From the NCBI RefSeq assembly GCF_900114785.1, contig NZ_FOUG01000003.1, positions 1 to 64,000 on the forward strand: a stretch of 64,000 nt of DNA, given 5' to 3'. The DNA is from Variovorax sp. OV329 (GTDB lineage: Bacteria > Pseudomonadota > Gammaproteobacteria > Burkholderiales > Burkholderiaceae_C). The position numbers were made by a program, and so were the translations under genes. The notes under the pieces were generated by a model that was not told where the DNA came from, did not search any database, and worked only from the letters and a program-made list of their open reading frames with translations. How positions within the stretch are numbered: the first letter of the stretch is position 1; every line of letters starts with the position of its first letter. Shown here piece after piece: positions 1-7,509 of the stretch.

Positions 1-524
1 AGTGTTCACGTGTCCGCCAAGAAATAAGTGGAGTAGTGAACACGATGCTCCTAGGCCCGCCGGCGGGAATCAAGATGGGTTGGCCGGACGCTTACCTTTC
101 CTGTCATTTCCGTCGCCCACTCCGGTTGGCAAGGTCAGAAGTCGAGTTAGGGTCCACCGCTGCGTTACGACGAGTCACGACGTATGTATGGTTAGTGGCC
201 CGCGAAACGGCCCTCCACATGGACCATCGAAATGGACCGGCGGAAATCACGCCGTTCACGGGCGGATGTCAGGTGCCGGAATCGTCGGGACGCCCTGGGA
301 ACTGGCCGCGCTTTCCTGCACCGCCATGGCGGGTCTGGTAGGCGGGGCGGGCCTGCAGGCGTTCCCAATTTGTCGCCACTGCTGGCGTGAATCGCTTCTT
401 TGGCTGACTCGGCCACGACAACTGCATCGTCATCCCGTAGAGTCCCGCCGTCTTCTACCACCGTCAAGGACCTACTGCATGCAATGCCGCAGCATGACCA
501 AGGGGCGGCGGGTCGCGTAACAGA
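1..524. other. Left-edge stretch without a convincing gene
   Basis: Several reading frames are open here, but none gives a protein with recognisable or balanced composition, and no good ribosome binding site precedes them. Near the edge a perfect 8-bp inverted repeat is present, GTGTTCAC at 2-9 and GTGAACAC at 36-43. It could be the end of a mobile element or simply an operator-like palindrome. The stretch looks like remnant or island DNA. I see no RNA gene in it. Confidence 0.5.
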
Positions 525-1046
525 TCACTCGGCGGGCCTGGGCCAGATGATGAAGCCTAGCCGCTCCTCGGGCGCCAAGATCACTGCGGACTTTTGGGCC
601 AGCAACTTAGCGGAGTCCGTGGCGCCGCTTGAGAGCCATGAGCAAAGCACGTGCTCGAAGTCGTCCCCAGGTTGGGCGGGCAAGCCCCTGCTTAGTAGGT
701 CCACCCGCCGGCCCACGAAGGCAGGACGACTCTGCGACTGCCCGAACTTTGCGTCTCCGAAGTCCCGCACAACTTTCCGCTTTGCGTACCACGTTTGCTC
801 TGGGTGCTCGGCGAAGAAGGCGTAGACGTCGAAGTCTTGAATGCCATTTCGCTTGCCGCAGTAGTGATCAGCCGCACCTTGGCAAAGCGCGATCCCTAGC
901 AGCCGGTCCCGATAGAAGTTGCCCCACTTCGCCGGGTATCGGCGGAAGTAGTCCGCAATGTCGTCACGGGCGATCTTGAGAAGACGCGCGAGGTCTTCCG
1001 GCGCGATCGACTTAAAGGAGCGGCCCTCCGGACCGATAGTGCTCAT
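525..1046 (-). CDS. Nucleotidyltransferase-like conserved hypothetical protein
   Basis: This is a 173-residue protein from an ATG 22 bases after the stop of the upstream AlbA_2 gene, so the two probably form an operon. The reading frame stays open further upstream, but that part overlaps the AlbA_2 gene and is low in information, so the ATG at 1046 is preferred. The sequence resembles a widespread unnamed family whose members carry a GxxDFDVY..F segment followed by GRRVDLL. The spacing (a small Gly/Ala-containing stretch, then DxD, then a later VDL aspartate) is what minimal nucleotidyltransferases of the pol-beta fold show, with the DxD in GIQDFDVY and the third acid in RRVDLL as candidate metal ligands. 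That fold assignment is inference. No signal peptide or membrane segment is seen. Confidence 0.6.
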   Translation of the reverse strand: MSTIGPEGRSFKSIAPEDLARLLKIARDDIADYFRRYPAKWGNFYRDRLLGIALCQGAADHYCGKRNGIQDFDVYAFFAEHPEQTWYAKRKVVRDFGDAKFGQSQSRPAFVGRRVDLLSRGLPAQPGDDFEHVLCSWLSSGATDSAKLLAQKSAVILAPEERLGFIIWPRPAE

Positions 1047-1068
1047 GCTCGACTTGCCCTTGCCCTGC

Positions 1069-2232
1069 CTACCTTGGCGTCCACTTCCCGCTGGCGTTGT
1101 ACTCGCGGCACCGTTCGACATCGAAGCACTGCCAGAGAACGTCCAGAAGCGGCCGGAGCACCACATCGCAATCCGGCACGTCTTCGACGTTCTCAAGCAG
1201 GACATCGGGCAGGTGGAGTTCGGGTCTGTCAGCGACCGCCGCGTGCTGCATGTTGTAGGCGTCGCTCACCATCCAAGTGAAACCGCCTACCCGGTGAAGT
1301 GAGACTGCGAACACTGCAGGCCCCGTGGCGCCCTGGTTCTTCGCTGCAGCAATCAGCTTCTGAAACGCTTCTCGGATGTACGCGGTAACGCCGCCCGCCC
1401 ATATCCATTTCTTGCCGTCCGGGACATTGATCGCCCTGGCGTAGCGCACGCACTCAAATGCTCCATTCCGAAATGCTTGGACATACGTCACACAACGGTC
1501 TCCGCCGGGAGCCACAAGGACACCATCGAGGTTCCGCGAAAAGCCCGCGCCTCCCCAGTCACTGAATCTCAGCGTTAGAAAATCCGACTCCATTTGTTGC
1601 AGGTTGAGCCCGCCGCGGCCGGTGAAACTCGACAAGGGCACTAGGTGGACCATGGTTGCCGGCTCACCCCGAAGGTCGGCCCGCGTCTGTCCTTGGTTGA
1701 TCATCTCGCGCCGCTCAGCAATGAACGCCTTCACGCTGGTCTCAATGCTTGCGCGACGCCCGAACGCGCTGCGCAACTGGTCGTATGTTAGGTCCATGAT
1801 GTGAGTTCCAGTCCGGGCAACAAAGCGCGATCCAAAGCGATGAGGACCATCGAAGGATGCGGGCACACGAATCACCAGTGCGTACCCGCCCGCAGCAATC
1901 GCAACCTCCTGCAACTGCAGTCCGTTGATGCGCGGCTCTACGCCGGCCAGAACTTGGCCAAGCCGGCGCTTCGCGCTGTCCGCCCCTTCGGCCGTTATCG
2001 GCACAAGAGCATCTGCAGCGCCGTTGTCCTCGGCGATTCCGTACACAATGTCGCCGCCATCGGCATTCGCCATCGCGCTGACGTCCTTGCACAGTTCTCC
2101 CTTTTCCTTGTCGCCTGTGCCGGGCAAATCTCGCTTGAATTCGAGCGTGAGCGTCTCCGGCCATCGATCGGCGCACGCTTGCGCGAGCAGTGCTTCGCTA
2201 AGGTTCTTGAGTTGCGCAGGCAGCATCGGCAT
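1069..2232 (-). CDS. AlbA_2 / Schlafen-type domain protein
   Basis: This is a 387-residue cytoplasmic protein. Residues about 28-115 match the AlbA_2 (divergent AAA-4, Schlafen-core) pattern: LTLEFKRDLP, with the characteristic E-x-K, then a lysine-rich turn, KDVSAMANADGGDIVYGI, and later RVPASFDGPHRFGSRFVARTG-like strands. Such domains occur in nucleic-acid-directed proteins, including many predicted defence or regulatory proteins. The remaining 250 residues are mixed alpha/beta and I do not recognise them. Two ATGs (2232 and 2226) lie together at the start, and the frame is open a little further upstream without better support. It is followed after 22 bases by the nucleotidyltransferase-like gene and is divergent from the HEPN-type gene, which suggests one accessory locus. 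Confidence 0.7.
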   Translation of the reverse strand: MPMLPAQLKNLSEALLAQACADRWPETLTLEFKRDLPGTGDKEKGELCKDVSAMANADGGDIVYGIAEDNGAADALVPITAEGADSAKRRLGQVLAGVEPRINGLQLQEVAIAAGGYALVIRVPASFDGPHRFGSRFVARTGTHIMDLTYDQLRSAFGRRASIETSVKAFIAERREMINQGQTRADLRGEPATMVHLVPLSSFTGRGGLNLQQMESDFLTLRFSDWGGAGFSRNLDGVLVAPGGDRCVTYVQAFRNGAFECVRYARAINVPDGKKWIWAGGVTAYIREAFQKLIAAAKNQGATGPAVFAVSLHRVGGFTWMVSDAYNMQHAAVADRPELHLPDVLLENVEDVPDCDVVLRPLLDVLWQCFDVERCREYNASGKWTPR

Positions 2233-2402
2233 CAACGAGGTTGATATTGTTGTGCGGCATCCTGCCACAGCGGCGCATCGAGGCCGGACGATAGGCAGCG
2301 CCACTGGATGAACGCACAGTTATCCATGGACCTCTCGGAATGGATCGCCGCATGTGCAAGAGAGCTATCCTCCGCCACAGAGACCCACAGCAAAATTTCA
2401 CA

Positions 2403-3383
2403 ATGACAACTCGACAACTCGACAACTCGACAACTCGACAACTTGGCAACGCGCATAACGAGATCGGGGAAATGCGGTCTCGAATCTTATGGGGCCAGTG
2501 GCGGCTGGCGCAGTCCGACGCCATGGATCGACTCCGCGTTGTGCGCGGATTCATCGGGAGTGGGAATAACGAGCTCCATAGGCACGCCATCGTTTCGGCC
2601 GTTGCAGCGCTTCAGACTTGGTATCGGGGCACCTTGGTCGAATTGGTCGATCACGATGAAGCGCTTAGAGGGCGGGCGGCAGAGTCGATCACAGAGCGGT
2701 TCACATTGAAAGAGGCCCTGGGTTGGATCAGTGGTAAGACGGCTACCTTCGGGGAACTCGTGGCTCATGCGGCGCCCTGCAATTCGGTCACAGACCTCAT
2801 GTCATGGCTTACCAGAATCCTGGGCTTTGACCTAAAGGAGGCTCTCGCTCGCGCTGTCTCTCCATACCAGCGGGACGACCCGGATAACGCCCCACGACTA
2901 GTCGTGGACGTTGATGTACTCGCGACAAACATCGGTGAAGCGTTTCGCCTGCGTCACATCCTCGCGCATGAAGCAGCGCCCCGCTTAGTCGTGGACGCCG
3001 AGACATGCGCCCGTGCCCTGGACTCGGTACAGCAATGGATTGAAGCGGTGGCGGCCGTCATATGGGCCACCGTGTACAAGGACGTGCCCCTATCGACCTA
3101 CGAGATGAACATGCACGCTCGGGGCAAGGTGCAATCGGCGAGGACCGAACTCGCGAAGCATCTGCGAAACGCTTTAGAGGCGGAGCGAAAGAACGGGTCT
3201 GCCAAATGGCTTCGGGAGAATCACCGCGACTGGCATCGAGTGGTCACTACTTGGGCACAGCAGACCTACGGCCGATTGGAAGGGACCATGTGGCCGTCAG
3301 TCGGTGGTTACGATTTGGCTGACGCAATTGCCGCACGCGCAAAGCAGATGGCAGCCTGGGTGAGGAGTACAGATCCCGGATGA
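2403..3383 (+). CDS. HEPN-like protein with LprI-like C-terminal region
   Basis: This is 326 residues if translation starts at the ATG at 2403. Starts at 2340 (upstream), 2472 and 2523 are alternatives, and none has a strong Shine-Dalgarno sequence. The N-terminal two thirds is helical and ends in FRLRHILAHEAA, giving R184-x4-H189, the R(x4-6)H motif of HEPN ribonucleases. The last 90 residues (STYEMNMHA..., then LRENHRDWHRVV..., then LEGTMWP) follow the layout of the lysozyme-inhibitor LprI/DUF1311 domain but lack its cysteines and any signal peptide, so it is probably cytosolic. The ATG is fused to a tandem 8-bp repeat whose copy number would change the frame. HEPN assignment is from the motif and helical pattern only. 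Confidence 0.6.
   Translation: MTTRQLDNSTTRQLGNAHNEIGEMRSRILWGQWRLAQSDAMDRLRVVRGFIGSGNNELHRHAIVSAVAALQTWYRGTLVELVDHDEALRGRAAESITERFTLKEALGWISGKTATFGELVAHAAPCNSVTDLMSWLTRILGFDLKEALARAVSPYQRDDPDNAPRLVVDVDVLATNIGEAFRLRHILAHEAAPRLVVDAETCARALDSVQQWIEAVAAVIWATVYKDVPLSTYEMNMHARGKVQSARTELAKHLRNALEAERKNGSAKWLRENHRDWHRVVTTWAQQTYGRLEGTMWPSVGGYDLADAIAARAKQMAAWVRSTDPG
2405..2444 (+). repeat. 8-bp tandem repeat at the start of the HEPN-like gene
   Basis: There are five tandem copies of GACAACTC, the last ending in T instead of C. The first G is the third base of the ATG at 2403. The unit is not a multiple of three, so it is read as an eight-codon cycle (T-T-R-Q-L-D-N-S). A gain or loss of one unit would shift the frame from the ATG at 2403. 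Confidence 0.95.
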
Positions 3384-3652
3384 CGAGCAGCTCCGGGTTA
3401 CTCTCCCTTCCGTCTGTCAACCCGGAGCCGCTAGCGCCAGTGACACAGTGCGATCTTCCCTGGGAAATCGTCCGAAACCTTGAGGCTCGTCACCTCCCGC
3501 GCGACCCGCGTTTTTACCCCAGATGCGCGGGGATGATATTGGCCTACGGGCAGTTTTTGCTCGCTGGTGCACGCAGCTCGCTTGAAATGACCGCCCTACT
3601 GCCCGAAGCAGTCTATTGGCTGCACTGCCGCGAACTTCCGCAGCCAGTCTGA
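3380..3652 (+). CDS. Small hypothetical protein coupled to the HEPN-like gene
   Basis: This is a 90-residue reading frame whose ATG overlaps the upstream stop as ATGA, the usual arrangement for translational coupling. I do not recognise the sequence. It begins with a Ser/Leu/Pro-rich stretch and has a moderately hydrophobic middle (MILAYGQFLLAGA) that is too short and interrupted to be sure of a membrane segment. The overlap is the best evidence that it is real. It could equally be a chance frame at the end of the island. Confidence 0.4.
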   Translation: MTSSSGLLSLPSVNPEPLAPVTQCDLPWEIVRNLEARHLPRDPRFYPRCAGMILAYGQFLLAGARSSLEMTALLPEAVYWLHCRELPQPV

Positions 3653-3894
3653 AGCGGAGATTGGCTAGAAGGCGGTTAGCGGGTGCCGCGTCCACCATCC
3701 ATCTGCTTTCATCGGCCTCTCTAGACGCTGGCATACTTCGCCGGTCGCGTCCTCAACGATGCGATCGGGATTGGAAGCCCGTGTGAACTTTGTACGGTGG
3801 AAACCTCAGCGATCTGTGGTTTCTTCGATTGCGCCGGTGCCCCTCGCAAGCGAGGTAGCCGGCTTGTGCAAACAGAAACACAGGGAGGCCCTAT
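3653..3894. other. Intergenic stretch at the right end of the island
   Basis: About 240 bases without a supportable gene. Short frames exist on both strands but have no ribosome binding site or recognisable product. The sequence passes here from the less GC-rich island into GC-rich chromosomal sequence. A Shine-Dalgarno-like AGGGAGG near 3881-3887 serves the next gene. No terminator or tRNA was seen. Confidence 0.5.
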
Positions 3895-4251
3895 ATGGCC
3901 AAGTCTTCTTCCGCGCTCAAGCGCAAGCCCGTCGGTTCAAAGTCCGCCAAACGCCAGGCCGTCGATCGCAGCAAGATGCAAGCAACTACAGCCGAGCCGC
4001 CCACGAACGACCGCAAGGCCCGAACCGCCTCCATCAACGCACTCGACAAACTGCAGCACCTGCGCGACACGCTCCTCGCCTTCGAATGCCTGCAAAGCTT
4101 CCTGTCGCCGCACTGCATCCACGCGCCCGAAGAGCTTCACGTCGAGCCCGCCGAGCTCCGGGCGCTGGTCACTTGCATCAATGCCGAGACCCAGCGCCGC
4201 ATGTTGGCCGTGGACGAGGCGCTCGAATCAATGCGACGCGCGTTGCACTGA
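3895..4251 (+). CDS. Small basic hypothetical protein
   Basis: This is a 118-residue protein preceded by AGGGAGG at a good distance from its ATG. The first 45 residues are rich in Lys, Ser, Ala and Arg and look disordered. The rest (about 45-118) is predicted helical, with LDKLQHLRDTLLAFECLQSFL and a closing helix. The composition suggests a small cytosolic or nucleic-acid-associated protein, but I do not recognise the family. It converges on the proQ-like gene, with 40 bases between the two. Confidence 0.6.
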   Translation: MAKSSSALKRKPVGSKSAKRQAVDRSKMQATTAEPPTNDRKARTASINALDKLQHLRDTLLAFECLQSFLSPHCIHAPEELHVEPAELRALVTCINAETQRRMLAVDEALESMRRALH

Positions 4252-4291
4252 CTGACTCACTCAAGCGACGCGCGTCACTGGCCGAGAAGCG

Positions 4292-5131
4292 TCAGCGCGC
4301 CGCGCGTGCGCGCTTGAGCGTGCGCGCCACCTCGCCAGGGTTCATGCCGTACATGTCGGCAAACTCCTGCTCGGTCTTGCCGCTGGCCTCGAAGGCGCGC
4401 AGCAAGGCTTCGGCCTTGGCGGTCTGCGCCGCCAGGCTGGCCAGCGCGTCGTCGACGATGGCGTTGATGTCGGCATCGCGCGAGCGCACCAGCACCGCGT
4501 AGTCCTCGCGCGGCAGCTCCGATGCCTCGATGGCGCGGGCGATGCGCGCTACGGTCTGCTCGCGCAGCGCCGGCTGCGCGTCCTCGGGCGTGCGCTGCAG
4601 ACGGCGGCGGTGCAGTTCCAGGATGGCGTGGTGCACGTGCTCGGGCGCCATCGCCTCCACCACGTTTCCTTCCAGGTCGTGGCGCGGATGGCCGGCGGCC
4701 ACCGACTCCAAATATCGGGTGGAGCGGGCATGCAGGCCCATGGCCAGCTTCAGTTCCTCGGGCTTGAAAGCGTCAGGGTGACGCTCCACCAGCTCTTCGT
4801 ACACGCCGCGCTTGAGCGGCAAAAAGCGCGCGCCGAACAAACCGGGGTACAGCTCGAAGAGCTTCTCCAGCGCCGGGTGCGGCGGCTTGCGCTGTTGTTG
4901 CTGCTGCTTGTCGCCGCCGCCCTTGTTGGCAGCGGGCGCCTTGCTGTTGTCTTTGCCCTGGGCGGCTTGCGCCTGGCCTTCGGGCCTGCCGCCCCTGTTG
5001 TTGTTGTTCCGTCCGCCGCGGCGGCGCGGCTTGCGCGCGGCGCCGCCTTCGTGGGTCGCGGGCTCGGTGGCGGGCGCGGCTTCTTCAGGCGTCGTCGTGG
5101 TCACGGCGTTGTCGGTGGCGTCGGTCGTCAT
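4292..5131 (-). CDS. ProQ/FinO-family RNA chaperone
   Basis: This is a 279-residue protein with three parts. Residues 1-80 are disordered, with an Arg/Gly/Asn-rich patch (RRRGGRNNNNRGGR) and a poly-Gln run. The central region (about 85-185) is the ProQ/FinO fold: HPALEKLFELYPGLFGARFLPLKRGVYEEL, then ELKLAMGLHARSTRYLESVAAGHPRHDLEG. The C-terminal tail is helical. ProQ-type proteins bind structured small RNAs and mRNA 3' ends and influence stability and pairing. The gene is closely followed on the same strand's upstream side by the VUT gene (37 bases), so co-transcription is likely. The long basic N-terminus is larger than in E. coli ProQ and may add RNA affinity. Confidence 0.85.
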   Translation of the reverse strand: MTTDATDNAVTTTTPEEAAPATEPATHEGGAARKPRRRGGRNNNNRGGRPEGQAQAAQGKDNSKAPAANKGGGDKQQQQQRKPPHPALEKLFELYPGLFGARFLPLKRGVYEELVERHPDAFKPEELKLAMGLHARSTRYLESVAAGHPRHDLEGNVVEAMAPEHVHHAILELHRRRLQRTPEDAQPALREQTVARIARAIEASELPREDYAVLVRSRDADINAIVDDALASLAAQTAKAEALLRAFEASGKTEQEFADMYGMNPGEVARTLKRARAAR

Positions 5132-5168
5132 CTCGGTCCAGGGGTGTCAGGTCAGGAAATGGAAAGTC

Positions 5169-5744
5169 TCAGGCTTGCGCCGGATGGTGCTTGCCGGCCG
5201 CTGCAGTCGCAGCAGCGCGGCCGATGAAAAGGCGAAAGGGCAGCAGCATGAACACGCCCACGGCCAGCTTCACGCCCAGGTCGCCCAGCGCCCAGGTGAT
5301 CCACGGGCCCTCGGTGCCCGCGAAGGCAATGCCCCAGAACACGATGCTGTCGAGCACCGCCGCGATCACCGTGGCCACCAGCGGCGCGCGCCACCAGGTG
5401 CCGCGGCGCAGGCGGTCGAAGATGCCGATGTCCAGCAGCTGCGAGGCGATGAAAGCCAGGCCGGAGGCAGCCGCGATGCGCGCCGGCGCCAGCGCCAGCG
5501 ACGCTGCCACCGCGACGGCAAAGCCCAGCCACGCCACGCGGCGCGCCAGGCCGGGGCCGAAGCGCCGGTTGATGAGGTCGCTCACCAGGTAAGCCACCGG
5601 GTAGCTGAAGGCGCCCCAGGTGAGCCAGTCGTTGATGGGGAACTGCACCAGGTAGTTGGAAGCCAGCACCACCGCCACCATGGCGGCGATGCCCTGGGCG
5701 AACTGCGCCTTCGTGGGGCGCGGAAAGTTCATGGGCGCGTTCAT
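5169..5744 (-). CDS. VUT-family (YhhQ/queuosine precursor transporter-like) membrane protein
   Basis: This is a 191-residue integral membrane protein with about five or six hydrophobic segments (for example GIAAMVAVVLASNYLVQF and WGAFSYPVAYLVSDLINRRFG). The phrase FSYPVAYLVSDLINRRFG, followed by ALDLGDLGVKLAVGVFMLLPF-like segments, is typical of the Vut_1/YhhQ family, members of which take up queuosine precursors across the inner membrane. The start overlaps the upstream FAD gene by ATGA; a second ATG lies four codons inside. Substrate is inferred from family, and no queuosine gene is nearby to confirm it. Confidence 0.75.
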   Translation of the reverse strand: MNAPMNFPRPTKAQFAQGIAAMVAVVLASNYLVQFPINDWLTWGAFSYPVAYLVSDLINRRFGPGLARRVAWLGFAVAVAASLALAPARIAAASGLAFIASQLLDIGIFDRLRRGTWWRAPLVATVIAAVLDSIVFWGIAFAGTEGPWITWALGDLGVKLAVGVFMLLPFRLFIGRAAATAAAGKHHPAQA

Positions 5745-7435
5745 GCCACGGCCTCCGCGCCGATGCCCAGCATCTGCCGCGCGACGGCTTCGGCCACCTT
5801 GATGCCGTCCACGCCGGCCGACAAGATGCCGCCCGCGTAGCCACCGCCTTCACCCGCCGGGTACAGGCCCGCGAGGCCGGGGCACTGCAGCGTCTGGCTG
5901 TCGCGCGCGATGCGGATGGGCGACGAGGTGCGCGTCTCCACGCCCGTCAGCACCGCGTCGTGCCGGTCGAAGCCGGGGATCTTGCGGCCAAAGGCCGGGA
6001 AGGCCTCGCGCATCGCCTCGATGGCGTAAGCGGGCAGGGCGCCGTGCAGGTCGCCCAGCAGCACGCCGGGCTTGTAGCTGGGCTGCACCTCGCCGAACTC
6101 CTTCGACGGGGTGCCGGCCACGAAGTCGCCCACCAGTTGGCCCGGCGCGCAGTAATCGCTGCCGCCCAGCACGAAGGCAGCGGATTCCAGCCGGCGCTGC
6201 AGCTCGATGCCCGCCAGCGGATGCGGCTTGCCCTGCGCCTGTTCCAGCAGGTCCGGCGGCAGGTCCAGGTGCTGGTATTCGGTCGGATAGTCGCCGACGT
6301 CGATGCCCACCACGATGCCGGCGTTGGCATTGCGCTCGTTGCGCGAGTACTGGCTCATGCCGTTGGTCACCACGCGGTTGGGCTCGCTGGTGGCGGCCAC
6401 CACCGTGCCGCCGGGGCACATGCAGAAGCTGTAGACCGAGCGGCCGTTGCTCGCGTGGTGCACGAGGCGGTACTCGGCCGCGCCCAGCGCCGGATGCCCT
6501 GCATGCCGGCCCCAGCGGGCGCGGTCGATCAGGCCCTGCGGATGCTCGGCGCGGAAGCCGATGGAGAAGGGCTTGGCCTCGATGGGCGCGCCGCGCGAAT
6601 GCAGCATGGTGAAGCTGTCGCGGGCGCTGTGGCCCAGCGCGATCACCGCGTGGTCGCAGCGCAGCTCGTAGGTCTCGCCGCTGGCCTGGTTGTGCACCGA
6701 CAGGCCGCGCAGGTGGCCGTCCTCGACGTGGATGTCCGTCACCTTGTGCGAGAAGCGGATCTCGCCGCCCAGCGCCTCGATGTCGGCGCGCATGTTCTCC
6801 ACCATCTTCACCAGGCGGAAGGTGCCGATGTGCGGATGGGCTTCCCAAAGAATCTCTTCGGGCGCGCCGGCCTTGACGAATTCCTCCAGCACCTTGCGGC
6901 TGAGGAATCGCGGGTCCTTGATCTGGCTGTAGAGCTTGCCGTCGGAGAATGTGCCGGCGCCGCCCTCGCCGAACTGCACGTTCGATTCGGGGTCCAGCAC
7001 CTTCTTGCGCCACAGGTCCCAGGTGTCCTTGGTGCGTTCGCGCACCGCCTTGCCGCGCTCCAGCACGATGGGCTTCAGGCCCATCTGCGCCAGCAGCAGC
7101 GCGGCGAAGATGCCGCAGGGGCCGAAGCCCACCACCACGGGCCGGGACAGCTCCGCGCCGCCCGCGTGGCCAGGAAAGCGGTAGGCCATGTCGGGTGCGC
7201 TCTGCAGATGCGGCTTGTTCGCGGCCAGCACGGCGGCTTCGCGCGTCTCGTCGGCCAGTTGCACGTCGACGATGTAGACCTGCAGCAATTCGGCCTTGCG
7301 CGCATCGAAGCTGCGCTTGTAGACCTTGTGCGAGACGATGTCGGATGGGGCGACGCCCAGCTTTCCCGCCAGAGCCTGCAGCAGGGCCTCGGGCGCGTGG
7401 TCGAGCGGGAGCTTGAGTTCGGAGACGCGGATCAT
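5741..7435 (-). CDS. Uncharacterised FAD-dependent dehydrogenase (COG2509 type)
   Basis: This is a 564-residue flavoprotein. Residues 1-95 form the small N-terminal domain of this family (IRVSELKLPLDHAPEALLQAL, then KVYKRSFDARK). A dinucleotide-binding motif follows at about 105 (VVVGFGPCGIFAALLLAQMG), and an FAD-domain segment is FGEGGAGTFSDGKLYSQIKD. The end has the usual GLYPAGEGGGYAGGI motif of flavin-linked dehydrogenases. Substrate is unknown. The frame is open upstream into the cysteine synthase region, but the ATG at 7435 starts the conserved N-terminus. Translationally coupled to the downstream VUT gene. Confidence 0.85.
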   Translation of the reverse strand: MIRVSELKLPLDHAPEALLQALAGKLGVAPSDIVSHKVYKRSFDARKAELLQVYIVDVQLADETREAAVLAANKPHLQSAPDMAYRFPGHAGGAELSRPVVVGFGPCGIFAALLLAQMGLKPIVLERGKAVRERTKDTWDLWRKKVLDPESNVQFGEGGAGTFSDGKLYSQIKDPRFLSRKVLEEFVKAGAPEEILWEAHPHIGTFRLVKMVENMRADIEALGGEIRFSHKVTDIHVEDGHLRGLSVHNQASGETYELRCDHAVIALGHSARDSFTMLHSRGAPIEAKPFSIGFRAEHPQGLIDRARWGRHAGHPALGAAEYRLVHHASNGRSVYSFCMCPGGTVVAATSEPNRVVTNGMSQYSRNERNANAGIVVGIDVGDYPTEYQHLDLPPDLLEQAQGKPHPLAGIELQRRLESAAFVLGGSDYCAPGQLVGDFVAGTPSKEFGEVQPSYKPGVLLGDLHGALPAYAIEAMREAFPAFGRKIPGFDRHDAVLTGVETRTSSPIRIARDSQTLQCPGLAGLYPAGEGGGYAGGILSAGVDGIKVAEAVARQMLGIGAEAVA

Positions 7436-7509
7436 GGCGAAGCGGCCCGTTTCGATCGGGCAGTTCGTGAAAGAAGAATCCGCGATTTTACTTTTTCGGG
7501 CGGCGGGCC

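Noticed and set aside
2..520. Long open frame covering the first 500 bases
   Set aside because: Its translation has no recognisable pattern, several competing frames exist in the same stretch, and there is no ribosome binding site.
2405..2444. Tandem repeats considered as a CRISPR remnant
   Set aside because: The units are 8 bases long with no spacers.
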